NCBI RefSeq assembly: GCF_004963255.1
Contig: NZ_SUGA01000003.1
Coordinates: forward strand, 170,514 to 234,513
DNA: 64,000 nt
Reading direction: 5' to 3'
DNA from: Mesorhizobium sp.
GTDB taxonomy: Bacteria > Pseudomonadota > Alphaproteobacteria > Rhizobiales > Rhizobiaceae
The position numbers were made by a program, and so were the translations under genes. Each line of letters begins with the position of its first letter. Position 1 is the first letter of the stretch. A model generated the notes under the pieces. That model was not told the DNA's origin. It did not search any database and was given only the letters and a program-made list of their open reading frames with translations. Shown here piece by piece: positions 43,035-51,146 of this stretch.

Positions 43035-43891
43035 GCCCGGCTACCCGATCGCTGTCACGCAAGCGTCCTTCCGGCCGCAAGGCGCTGCTTGCAACGGCCA
43101 TGCTGCTGGTCGCGGTTGCCTCTGCTTTCCCGCTCGCCTGGATGGTGCTGTCCAGCCTGAAGACGCCGGCCGAGACAATGCAGGTGCCGCCGGTCTGGAT
43201 CCCGCGCACGCCGACTTTGGAAGCCTATGAGAAGGTCGCCGGCGTCATCAATGTCGGGCGCTCGATGTGGAATTCGCTTATTATCGCCTCGGTCACCACC
43301 GCCGGCATCCTGGTCACCAGCATGATGGCCGGCTACGCCTTCGCCAAATACTCCTTTCCCGGCCGCTCGCTGCTCTTCTCGGTGCTGATCGCCACCATGT
43401 TCCTGCCGCCGATCGTGACGCTGATCCCGCTCTACCGCATGGTCGGGTCGCTCGGTTTGAGCGCCAGCCTCGCCGGCATCATCGTGCCCAACCTCGCCAA
43501 CGCCTTCGGCATCTTCCTGATGCGCCAGTTCATCGCCGGCGTGCCAGACGACCTCATCGACGCCGCCCGCATGGACGGCGCCTCAGAGCTGCTCATCCTG
43601 TTCAAAATCGTGGCGCCGAGCGTGGCGCCAGCGATCGCAGCGCTGGCGCTCTTCGCCTTTGTCTATCACTGGAACAGTTACCTTTGGCCGCTGACCGTGC
43701 TGCAGGGCAATGCCGACGCCTACCCGATCGTCATCAGCCTCAGCCGGCTTCTCAGCTACAACCGCGGCGCCGTCAACACCGGCCTGGTGATGGCGGGCGC
43801 GACGCTCGCCGTGCTGCCGCCGCTGGTGCTCTTCGTCTTGCTGCAGCGCTTCTTCGTCGATTCGATTGTGGGATCCGCGATCAAGGGATAA
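43031..43891 (+). CDS. Sugar ABC transporter permease (MalG type)
   Basis: A 286-aa CUT1 permease. The first helix is LLATAMLLVAVASAFPLAWM, EAA loop DLIDAARMDGASELLILFKIV, C-terminus LLQRFFVDSIVGSAIKG. The ATGA overlap with the MalF-type gene fixes the start. The operon ends here, 39 bp before the convergent methyltransferase gene. No ATPase gene follows. Confidence 0.9.
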   Translation: MSPATRSLSRKRPSGRKALLATAMLLVAVASAFPLAWMVLSSLKTPAETMQVPPVWIPRTPTLEAYEKVAGVINVGRSMWNSLIIASVTTAGILVTSMMAGYAFAKYSFPGRSLLFSVLIATMFLPPIVTLIPLYRMVGSLGLSASLAGIIVPNLANAFGIFLMRQFIAGVPDDLIDAARMDGASELLILFKIVAPSVAPAIAALALFAFVYHWNSYLWPLTVLQGNADAYPIVISLSRLLSYNRGAVNTGLVMAGATLAVLPPLVLFVLLQRFFVDSIVGSAIKG

Positions 43892-43930
43892 GTCGAGATC
43901 AGCACACACCCGTCGGCCAGACGGCAATCT

Positions 43931-44590
43931 TCAAGATCTGACGCCGCGTAGATAATGCAGGCCGAGCCAGCCGAGCGGGCCGCCTTCGATGCGCTCGAAG
44001 CCCGCCGCCGCCAGCGGTTCTCGGAGGCGATGCAGGTCGAACTGGCCATGCAGACCGTGCTTTGCCGACATGTGTCCGCGCTCGCTGATGGGGCCAGCAT
44101 AGTCGATCAGCAACAGGCGTCCGCCCGGGGGAAGAACACGAGCGGCCTCGTGCAGGCAAAGGCTGCGTCGCGCTTCCGGCACCATGTGCAGCACCGTGGT
44201 GAAAGTGACGACGTCAAAGCGACCGTCCTCGAACGGCAGACTGGCCCCATCAGCATGATGAAAAGGAATTTCGAGGCCCGCTCGGCTGGCCTTGCGGCGA
44301 GCGGCGGCAAGCATCTTTTCAGAGACGTCGACGCCAACCACCGATCCGCCGGGCTGCACGCGGCGCCAGGCGGAAATCGCCTGCGTGCCGGTGCCGCATC
44401 CGACGTCCAGCAGTTGGAAACCGGGTGCCAGATCGGCCAGATCGAGCAAAGCCTCCCGGTAGGATCTGTCACGCCCTCGGGTCAACATGAGGACCAGCAG
44501 ATCGTAGAGGCGCGGAAAGCCGATACCTCTGTTGGCTTCAGGGCCGATTGCCGCCCCGGCGGCACGTATTTCGCTTCGCATGTGGTGCAT
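43931..44590 (-). CDS. Class I SAM-dependent methyltransferase
   Basis: A 219-aa methyltransferase of the UbiE/type-11 style. SAM motif I is FQLLDVGCGTGTQAISA near residue 60, motif II is GVDVSEKMLAAARRKA, and later motifs are FHHADGASLPFEDGRFDVV and PGGRLLLIDYAG. The N-terminal RLYDLLVLMLTRGRDRSYRE is typical of UbiE-like enzymes. It diverges from a TetR regulator across 197 bp, a common arrangement for a regulator and its target. The substrate is unknown. The start could also be the third codon at 44581. Confidence 0.85.
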   Translation of the reverse strand: MHHMRSEIRAAGAAIGPEANRGIGFPRLYDLLVLMLTRGRDRSYREALLDLADLAPGFQLLDVGCGTGTQAISAWRRVQPGGSVVGVDVSEKMLAAARRKASRAGLEIPFHHADGASLPFEDGRFDVVTFTTVLHMVPEARRSLCLHEAARVLPPGGRLLLIDYAGPISERGHMSAKHGLHGQFDLHRLREPLAAAGFERIEGGPLGWLGLHYLRGVRS

Positions 44591-44787
44591 GTCCCGTTCT
44601 TTCCTCGTAGCCCGAGAGTGGCCAATGCCGCGCTAGGGCCTGTAATTTCGAAACAGATCGTATGATAATGGACAGCTTGTTCGGGATTTTCGACGAACGA
44701 AGCGGATAGAAAGTTCGTTAGCGGACGATCCGAGCCCGTTGTCTCGGAAAAGTCGCCCATCCATATGCAGAGCGAAGGAGGCTGCCC

Positions 44788-45414
44788 ATGCCCCGGGAGA
44801 TCGACCGGCGGTCCGCCCGGACCCGCAAAGCCCTTCACCAGGCATTGCTGGAACTGATGCTGCGCAAGGGCTACGAGGCCCTTTCGGTGCAGGACATTAT
44901 CGACGAGGCCGATGTGGGCCGGTCGACCTTCTACGCGCACTACACCAGCAAGGAGGACCTGCTGCGCAGCGGCTTCCACATGCTTCGGGAGGAACTCACG
45001 GAGGCGCAGTCGGCATCGCACGCCCGAGCCGAAGCGTCGCGCGACGATCCGCTACGCTTCAGCGCGGCCATGTTCGAGCATGCGGCCCGCTACGCCGACC
45101 ACTTCCGGACGATGATCGGCGGGCGAGGCGGTGCCGTGGCGGAGAACGAGATCCGCCTGATCCTATCGGATATGGTGCGGCAGGAACTGTCCTCCACTCT
45201 CCAGGACGGCACCATTCCGCGCGACTTCGTCGTGCAATTCGTCGTCGGCGCTTTCCTCACGGCGCTGAACTGGTGGTTCGAGCGGAAGCCGAAACTGTCG
45301 CCATCAGAGGTCGACGCCATGTTCCGCAGCCTGGTGCTCGGCGGGCTGGCACAGATGATCACCAAAGAGCGCCGGCAGGCCGCTCGGCCCGCTGCCGGTC
45401 GCGACAACGATTGA
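44788..45414 (+). CDS. TetR-family transcriptional regulator
   Basis: A 208-aa regulator with an N-terminal TetR helix-turn-helix (TRKALHQALLELMLRKGYEAL, then VGRSTFYAHYTSKEDLL). The C-terminal domain has FVVGAFLTALNWWFERKPKLSP, as in the TetR_C_33-like group. AAGGAGG precedes the ATG. In the divergent gap an inverted repeat AACGAA (44696-44701)/TTCGTT (44714-44719) with a 12-bp spacer is a possible operator. The methyltransferase gene is the expected target. Effector unknown. Confidence 0.9.
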   Translation: MPREIDRRSARTRKALHQALLELMLRKGYEALSVQDIIDEADVGRSTFYAHYTSKEDLLRSGFHMLREELTEAQSASHARAEASRDDPLRFSAAMFEHAARYADHFRTMIGGRGGAVAENEIRLILSDMVRQELSSTLQDGTIPRDFVVQFVVGAFLTALNWWFERKPKLSPSEVDAMFRSLVLGGLAQMITKERRQAARPAAGRDND

Positions 45415-45444
45415 TTGGTCTCGAGGTCGCAAGAGACGCAGCGC

Positions 45445-46629
45445 TTATCCAAAGCGCGCAGTCGTCCAAGCCCCTCCCGCCGCATTCGACTCCACCGCCG
45501 CGGCGACGAACTTCACACCCCGCGCCCCGTCGACCACATCGGGCACCTGCGCCGCGCGGCCCGCATCGACCGTTCCGCCCTTGCGGTGCGAGCGAATGAT
45601 GTCGGCGGCGTCGCGGTAGAAATTGGCGAAGGCCTCGATATAGCCTTCCGGATGCGCCGCCGGCATGCGCGAGACGCGCCTCGCTTCCGCTGTCGAGCCA
45701 TGGCCGCCGCGCACCAGCGTGCGGGTTTCCTCGCCATAGGGCGAGAAGCGCAGTTCCTCCGGTCGCGATCCAGACCATTCGAGCCCGGCCTTCTCGCCAT
45801 AGATGCGCACCGAGAGGTCGTTGTAATGGCCGGGCGAGGTCTGGCTGGCGAGGATCGTGCCGCGCGCCCCGCCCGACCAGCGCATCAGCACATGCGCGTT
45901 GTCGTCGAGGCGACGCCCGGGCACGGCGGTGAACAGGTCGGCCGAAACCGCCTCCGCTTCGAAACCGGAAATGAAGCTTGCCAGGTTGAAGGCATGCACG
46001 CCGATATCGGCAAGCACGGCCGACTGGCCGGCGCGCGCCGGATCGGTGCGCCATTCGGCCTGCTTCTGACCCTCGGCGTCGATCGGCCTGGTCAGCCAGT
46101 CCTGGATATAGGCGCCATGCACCGACACGATGCGGCCGAGCTCGCCCGCCGCCACCATCTCGCGGGCCTGGCGCACCATGGCGTAGCCGGTGTTGTTGAG
46201 CGTGACGACAAAGCGGCGCTTCCGCGCTTTGGTCAACGCAACCAGCGCCTCGGCCTCGGCAAGCGTCGTCGACAGCGGCTTGTCGCAGATGACGTCGATG
46301 CCGGCCTCGAGGAAGGCCGTTGCGATCGGCGCATGCAGATGGTTGGGCGTGACGATGACCACCGCCTCGATACCGTCCGGCCGTGCCGCTTCGGCCTTGG
46401 CCATGCCATGGTAGTCGGCATAGCTGCGCTCGGGCGCAATGCCGATCTCGGCGGCAGACGCCGCGGCATTCTCCGGATCCGAGGACAACGCGCCGGCGAC
46501 CAGCGCGATCTGGTCGTCGAGCCGCATGGCCAGGCGATGCACGGCGCCGATAAAGGCATTGCGGCCGCCTCCGACCATCCCGACCCGAAGGCGTTGGCGC
46601 GTGGCTCCGTCCGCTGTTGCATAGACCAT
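45445..46629 (-). CDS. Gfo/Idh/MocA-family dehydrogenase
   Basis: A 394-aa enzyme. The Rossmann motif VGMVGGGRNAFIGAVHRLA is of the Gfo/Idh type with an extended GGGRNAF loop seen in inositol and scyllo-inositol-related members. The catalytic Lys is in DVICDKPLSTT. SAVLADIGVHAFNLASF carries the Asp/His of the active site. It is divergent from the RpiR regulator across 212 bp. A GGGGAGG sequence lies 12 bp before the ATG. Judging from the neighbouring IolR-type sites it probably oxidises a polyol or inositol, but this is unproven. Confidence 0.88.
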   Translation of the reverse strand: MVYATADGATRQRLRVGMVGGGRNAFIGAVHRLAMRLDDQIALVAGALSSDPENAAASAAEIGIAPERSYADYHGMAKAEAARPDGIEAVVIVTPNHLHAPIATAFLEAGIDVICDKPLSTTLAEAEALVALTKARKRRFVVTLNNTGYAMVRQAREMVAAGELGRIVSVHGAYIQDWLTRPIDAEGQKQAEWRTDPARAGQSAVLADIGVHAFNLASFISGFEAEAVSADLFTAVPGRRLDDNAHVLMRWSGGARGTILASQTSPGHYNDLSVRIYGEKAGLEWSGSRPEELRFSPYGEETRTLVRGGHGSTAEARRVSRMPAAHPEGYIEAFANFYRDAADIIRSHRKGGTVDAGRAAQVPDVVDGARGVKFVAAAVESNAAGGAWTTARFG

Positions 46630-46700
46630 GATTGCGATTATCCTCCCCAAGTTTCGATATGCCGGTCGGTGTGGATGTTGTGACCGGGCGACGGTATTTT

Positions 46701-46714
46701 CGAATGATATTTCT
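46701..46714. promoter_or_regulatory. Degenerate IolR-type site
   Basis: CGAA-TGATAT-TTCT matches the GGAA-N6-TTCC layout of the two sites at 47761 and 47789 with one change in each outer position. It lies between the divergent dehydrogenase and RpiR genes and would suit autoregulation. Confidence 0.35.
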
Positions 46715-46841
46715 ATTTTTTGTTTTGTAAAACGATTGTGCCGCGTTAGCTTTTTACCCTCGGTCCAGGTGACGGACCGCATCCGGTGGGCAGGGATCGG
46801 ATTATGCATCCGATGGTTGGGGTCACGATGAGGCATATCCT

Positions 46842-47741
46842 ATGAGCGGCCGCGGCAAGGTGGCCGACGAGCCGTCCTCGCATAGCCTGGAGACGGCAGC
46901 GAGGAAGAGGAGCCGATCACTGGCAGCGCTTGGCTACACCAAGCCGCAGACCTACGAAGAGCTGCGTGCGGTGCTTTCGTCAGGCACCGTGCATTTCCCG
47001 AAACGGCTTCGCCAGGTGGCGATCTTCCTCTGGCAGCATCCGAGCGAAGTTGCGTTGGGCACGATCGCGCAGGTGGCGGAGCAGGCCGGCGTGCAGCCCT
47101 CGACCCTGGTGCGCTTCGCGCAGATCTTCGGCTATTCGGGCTTTTCCGATTTCCAGCTCCTGTTCAAGGACCGCATGAAGGGCTCCTGGCCGGAGACACA
47201 AGGCAGCCCCGACAGGGCCGAGGAGCCGAATGCCGACCTGCATTTCCTCAGCGGCATGGTCGGCGCCTGCCAGGCCTCGCTCGGCCGCATCGGCAACAAT
47301 TTCGATATCGCCGCTTTCGAGGGGATGGTCGATCATTTGGCGGCGGCCGATCTGATCTACGTCATCGGCAGCAAGCGCGCCTTTCCCGTCACCACCTATC
47401 TGTCGCTGACGCTGTCGCAGCAGGGCGTGCGCAATGTGCTGGTCGACAATGTCGGCTCGACCGCGCTCGACCAGGTCGGCTGCATCACGCCGCGCGACGC
47501 GGTGCTCGCCGTCTCCTTCAGTCCCTATAATTCGATCACGCCCGACCTCGTCGCCGTCGCGCATGAGCGCAAGGCGCGCATCCTCGCCATCACCGACAGC
47601 ACATTTTCGCCGCTGGCAAAACTCTCCGACACCTGGCTGGAAGTGGTCGAGCAGGATTTTGGCGGCTTCCGTTCGCTAGCCGCCTCGCTCGCGGTCGGCA
47701 TGGCCTTGGTCCACGGCGTCGTCGCGCGCCGGACAGGCTGA
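46842..47741 (+). CDS. RpiR/MurR-family regulator (IolR-like)
   Basis: A 299-aa regulator with an N-terminal RpiR HTH_6 domain (LPKRLRQVAIFLWQHPSEVA-like segment, then VQPSTLVRFAQIFGYSGFSDFQ). A C-terminal SIS sugar-phosphate sensor domain begins ADLIYVIGSKRAFPVTTYLS. The first 45 residues are a polar extension. Two copies of the GGAA-N6-TTCC motif recognised by rhizobial IolR lie just downstream, before the SDR gene. The regulator is therefore a good candidate for an IolR-type repressor or activator of the following catabolic operon. Confidence 0.9.
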   Translation: MSGRGKVADEPSSHSLETAARKRSRSLAALGYTKPQTYEELRAVLSSGTVHFPKRLRQVAIFLWQHPSEVALGTIAQVAEQAGVQPSTLVRFAQIFGYSGFSDFQLLFKDRMKGSWPETQGSPDRAEEPNADLHFLSGMVGACQASLGRIGNNFDIAAFEGMVDHLAAADLIYVIGSKRAFPVTTYLSLTLSQQGVRNVLVDNVGSTALDQVGCITPRDAVLAVSFSPYNSITPDLVAVAHERKARILAITDSTFSPLAKLSDTWLEVVEQDFGGFRSLAASLAVGMALVHGVVARRTG

Positions 47742-47760
47742 CCGGCGCGGTTGACTAAAA

Positions 47761-47774
47761 GGAACTATCGTTCC
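47761..47774. promoter_or_regulatory. IolR-type site 1 (GGAA-N6-TTCC)
   Basis: GGAACTATCGTTCC is palindromic beyond the core (GGAAC/GTTCC). It lies 39 bp upstream of the SDR start and 28 bp from site 2. GGAA-N6-TTCC is the consensus reported for IolR of rhizobia. Confidence 0.72.
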
Positions 47775-47788
47775 ATATTCTAAAAAAT

Positions 47789-47802
47789 GGAAACTTTGTT
47801 CC
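47789..47802. promoter_or_regulatory. IolR-type site 2 (GGAA-N6-TTCC)
   Basis: GGAAACTTTGTTCC repeats the GGAA-N6-TTCC layout with different inner bases and abuts the ribosome site of the SDR gene, so bound protein could block transcription. Confidence 0.72.
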
Positions 47803-47812
47803 GGGAGGAGGA

Positions 47813-48595
47813 ATGGAGGTTCGTCTCGACGGCAAGGTGGTGCTGGTCACCGGCGCGACGCAAGGCATCGGCCGGGCGATCGCCGACACGCTTGCGCGCT
47901 CCGGCGCCGCCGGCCTGCTGATCACCGGCCGGGACCAGAAGCGCGGCGATGCTGTCGCCGCCGAGCTTGCAGCCATGGGCACCCCTGCCGCCTTCGCTTC
48001 CGCCGACCTCGGCGATCCCGAAGCTCCTGCGCGGCTGGCGCAAGCCTGCATTGAACGCTTCGGCCGCATCGACGGTCTCGTCAACGCCGCCGGCCTCACC
48101 GATCGCGCGTCCTTCACCGACGCCAGCCTCGACGATTGGGCGTCGCTGTTTGCGGTTAACGCCCGCGCGCCCTTCTTCCTGATGCAGGCGGCGATCGCCG
48201 ACATGAAGAAACGCGGCCAGGGCGGCGCCATCGTCAACATCCTGTCGATCAACGCGCATTGCGGCACGCCGGAGCTTGCCGTCTATTCCGCCACCAAGGG
48301 CGCGCTGGCGACGCTGACCAAGAACGCCGCCAACGCCCACCGCTTCGACCGCATCCGCGTCAACGGCATCAATGTCGGCTGGACCGACACCCCGGCCGAA
48401 CGGATCATGCAGGCCGACACGCTCGGCCAGGGTCCAGGCTGGCTCGACGCCGCCAACGCAACGCAGCCCTTCGGCCGGCTGTTCTCCGTGACCGACATAG
48501 CCAATCTTGCCGTCTTCCTGCTCTCCGACGCGGCCGGCCCGATGACCGGCACGCTGGTCGACCAGGAGCAATGGGTGATCGGAGCCAACCGGTGA
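47813..48595 (+). CDS. Short-chain dehydrogenase/reductase
   Basis: A 260-aa classical SDR. The cofactor motif is LVTGATQGIGRAIA, NNAG-equivalent LVNAAGLTDR near residue 90, catalytic Ser in NILSINAH and the Y-x3-K in VYSATKGAL. The C-terminal VDQEQWVIGANR replaces the common VDGG ending. GGGAGGAGG precedes the ATG. Its stop overlaps the GTG of the next gene. In sugar operons such enzymes oxidise polyols or sugar lactones; the substrate is unknown. Confidence 0.88.
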   Translation: MEVRLDGKVVLVTGATQGIGRAIADTLARSGAAGLLITGRDQKRGDAVAAELAAMGTPAAFASADLGDPEAPARLAQACIERFGRIDGLVNAAGLTDRASFTDASLDDWASLFAVNARAPFFLMQAAIADMKKRGQGGAIVNILSINAHCGTPELAVYSATKGALATLTKNAANAHRFDRIRVNGINVGWTDTPAERIMQADTLGQGPGWLDAANATQPFGRLFSVTDIANLAVFLLSDAAGPMTGTLVDQEQWVIGANR

Positions 48596-50127
48596 GCGCG
48601 TCATCGCCCGAAAGCCTCAGCCCTGCCCTGCTCGGCCGTTTGCCATCCGAAGTCCGCAAGCCGGCTTACAATCGCGCAGCACTCAAGCCAGGCATCGCCC
48701 ATATCGGCGTCGGCGCCTTCCACCGCTGCCACCAGGCCGAATACACCGACGACCTCTTGGCGAAGGATTTCGATCGCTGGGGACTGGTCGGCATCAACAT
48801 CCGCCCGCCTCTTCTTTCCGACACGCTGGGGCAGCAGGACGGTCTCTACACGCGGCTGATCCACCAGAACGACGAAGTCGAGGCGCGCGTCATCGGCAGC
48901 ATCATGCGCGTCGTCGACAGCCAGGACAATGCCGCGCCGGCGCTGGACGTGCTCGCCTCGCCCGAGATCGAGATGGTCACCATGACGGTGACCGAGAAAG
49001 GCTATTGCCACATCCCGTCGAGCGGCGCGCTCGACCTTGAGCATCCCGATATCGTCCACGATCTCGCCAATCCGGAAACGCCGCGCAGCGTGCCCGGCAT
49101 CCTGGCACGGGCGCTGGAACTGCGCATGGCCTCGCATGGCAGGCCGGTGACGCTGCTCTCCTGCGACAACATCCCGACCAACGGCACCATCCTGGGCAAT
49201 GTCGTGCGTGCATTCGCAGAGCGGCGCGGCGGGAAGCTGGCGGACTGGATCGAAGCCAATGTCGCCTTCCCTTCGGCCATGGTCGACCGCATCGCGCCGG
49301 CGACGACCGCGGCCGATATCGATACGGTCGAGCAGCGCTATGGCTACCATGACAGCGCCTTGGTGGTCGGCGAGCGTTTCCGCCAATGGGTGATCGAGAA
49401 CCGCTTCGCCGGACGCGTGCCGCGCTGGGACCTTGTCGGCGCGGCCTTCGTCGACGATGTCACGCCGTTCGAGCATCTCAAGATGCGGGTGCTGAACGGC
49501 GCCCAGACGACGCTCAGCTATCTCGGGGTTCTGGGCGGTTTCGAGCACACTTTCGAGGCGATAGCCAACCCGCTTCTGGCAGGCTTCGTCCGCCGCATGC
49601 TGACCGAGGAAACACTGCCGACGCTGATGCCGGTCCCCGGCATTGCGCCCGCGGCTTATGTCGAGCAGAGCCTGTCGCGGCTCACCAACACCGCGATCCG
49701 CCATCGCAACCACCAGATTGCTACAGACGGCTCGCAGAAGATCGTGCAGCGCCTGCTCAACCCGATCCGCGACCGCCTGGTGAAGGGCTTAAGTGTCGAG
49801 CTTCTTTCGGTTCCAGTGGCAGGCTGGATGGCCTACCTGATCAAGGCATCCGCGCGCTTCGGCCGCGCCTGGCAGGTGTCCGACCCCTTTGCCGAAAGAA
49901 TTGCGACAATCGCCGACCGCGTTGGTTCCGACAGCAAACTGCTCGCCGACGCGATCCTCGCCATCGACGCCATCTTCGACCCGTCCTTGGCCGCCAACGC
50001 GACTTTCCGCGCGCATGTCGTCGCCGGCCTCGACGGCTTGCTCTCGAACGATCCGATGGGCTTTGTCAGACAAGTCTGCTCTGGGCCAACGGATGCGCGG
50101 TTGAAGCAGCCGGCTCGATCTGCATAG
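48592..50127 (+). CDS. Mannitol dehydrogenase-family polyol/uronate oxidoreductase
   Basis: A 511-aa long-chain NAD(P)-dependent polyol dehydrogenase, related to mannitol 2-dehydrogenase, fructuronate reductase and tagaturonate reductase. Cofactor segment IGVGAFHRCHQAEYTDDLL is at residue 37 and the catalytic region DVTPFEHLKMRVLNGAQTTLSYLG near residue 300. Lys and Asn of the K-x4-N-x2-H motif are present, but the His reads as Gln. The start is GTG in a GTGA overlap with the SDR stop. It probably interconverts a polyol and a ketose in this pathway. Confidence 0.88.
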   Translation: MSASSPESLSPALLGRLPSEVRKPAYNRAALKPGIAHIGVGAFHRCHQAEYTDDLLAKDFDRWGLVGINIRPPLLSDTLGQQDGLYTRLIHQNDEVEARVIGSIMRVVDSQDNAAPALDVLASPEIEMVTMTVTEKGYCHIPSSGALDLEHPDIVHDLANPETPRSVPGILARALELRMASHGRPVTLLSCDNIPTNGTILGNVVRAFAERRGGKLADWIEANVAFPSAMVDRIAPATTAADIDTVEQRYGYHDSALVVGERFRQWVIENRFAGRVPRWDLVGAAFVDDVTPFEHLKMRVLNGAQTTLSYLGVLGGFEHTFEAIANPLLAGFVRRMLTEETLPTLMPVPGIAPAAYVEQSLSRLTNTAIRHRNHQIATDGSQKIVQRLLNPIRDRLVKGLSVELLSVPVAGWMAYLIKASARFGRAWQVSDPFAERIATIADRVGSDSKLLADAILAIDAIFDPSLAANATFRAHVVAGLDGLLSNDPMGFVRQVCSGPTDARLKQPARSA

Positions 50128-50146
50128 TTTGGTATTGGGAGGCATC

Positions 50147-51058
50147 ATGAAACTTGGACTGCTCACGGCACCATTTCCGGATACTGCTCTCGGCGAGGTC
50201 GCCGACTGGGCGCGTTCGGCCGGTTTCGAGGCGCTGGAAATCGCCTGCTGGCCGAAGACTTCCGGGGCCAGCCGCCGCTATGCCGGCACCAGCCATATCG
50301 ACGTGGACATCCCCGCCGCTGAAGCCAAGGATATTGCCGCCGGGCTTGCCGGCAAAGGCCTGGCCATCTCCGGCCTCGGCTTCTACCCCAACCCGCTCCA
50401 TCCCGATCGGGCACATCGCGAAGCGGTGATCGATCACCTGAAGAAGGTGATCGTGCTGGCGAGCCGCATGGGGGTCTCGCTGGTCAACACCTTCTGCGGC
50501 GGCGACGCCTCGAAGACTGTCGACGCCAATTGGGAAGACGCGCAAAAGGTCTGGCCGGCGATCATCGCTCACGCCCGCGAACACGGTGTGAAACTCGCTT
50601 TCGAGAACTGCCCGATGATCTTCAGCTATGACGAATGGCCGGGCGGGCACAACATCGCCTACTCGCCCTATGTCTGGCGCCGCATCCTCGAAGCCTGGGG
50701 CGGCGATGTCGGCATGAATTTCGACCCCTCCCATCTCGTCTGGCAGATGATCGACAAGGAGCGCTTCATCCGCGAGTTCGGCAAGAGCATGCTGCATGTG
50801 CATGCCAAGGACCTGATGATTGATCATGATGGTTTGTACGAGCGCGGAATCCTTTCCGCTGGCATAGGCTGGCAGGTGCCGCGCATGCCGGGGCTTGGGG
50901 ACATCGATTGGAGCAGGATTTTTTCGGGCCTCTACCGGGCCGGTTATGACGGGCCGGTCATCATCGAGCATGAGGACCGGCGCTTCGAGGGGACGGATGA
51001 AAAGGTCAAGCGCGGCTTCCTGCTTGCCCGCGACGTGCTGCGCCCCTTCATCAAATAA
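50147..51058 (+). CDS. Xylose-isomerase-like TIM-barrel isomerase/epimerase
   Basis: A 303-aa sugar isomerase/epimerase. Metal ligands are recognisable: Glu in KLAFENCPM, Asp in MNFDPSHLV, His in LHVHAKDLM and Glu in VIIEHEDRRFEG. The C-terminus is long. GGGAGG is 6 bp before the ATG at 50147. It sits between the mannitol dehydrogenase-like gene and the importer, so a ketose or keto-inositol is a likely substrate. IolI/IolE-type roles are possible given the IolR-like sites. Confidence 0.87.
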   Translation: MKLGLLTAPFPDTALGEVADWARSAGFEALEIACWPKTSGASRRYAGTSHIDVDIPAAEAKDIAAGLAGKGLAISGLGFYPNPLHPDRAHREAVIDHLKKVIVLASRMGVSLVNTFCGGDASKTVDANWEDAQKVWPAIIAHAREHGVKLAFENCPMIFSYDEWPGGHNIAYSPYVWRRILEAWGGDVGMNFDPSHLVWQMIDKERFIREFGKSMLHVHAKDLMIDHDGLYERGILSAGIGWQVPRMPGLGDIDWSRIFSGLYRAGYDGPVIIEHEDRRFEGTDEKVKRGFLLARDVLRPFIK

Positions 51059-51067
51059 CGAAAGCTC

Positions 51068-51088
51068 GGCGCCGACCATGTCGGCGCC
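51068..51088 (+). terminator. Intercistronic hairpin
   Basis: GGCGCCGAC, loop CAT, GTCGGCGCC is a perfect 9-bp hairpin starting 10 bp after the isomerase stop. The following 58 bp contain two ACTGAACTGAA direct repeats and then the ribosome site of the binding-protein gene. No T-tract. Confidence 0.5.
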
Positions 51089-51146
51089 CTGGAACTGAAC
51101 TGAACAATCGACTGAACTGAAAAGATCAATGTGGAGGAGTACTGAC

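Noticed and set aside
44696..44719. AACGAA/TTCGTT inverted repeat as a firm TetR operator
   Set aside because: The arms are only 6 bp with a 12-bp spacer, which is within chance expectation; mentioned only as a possibility under the TetR gene.
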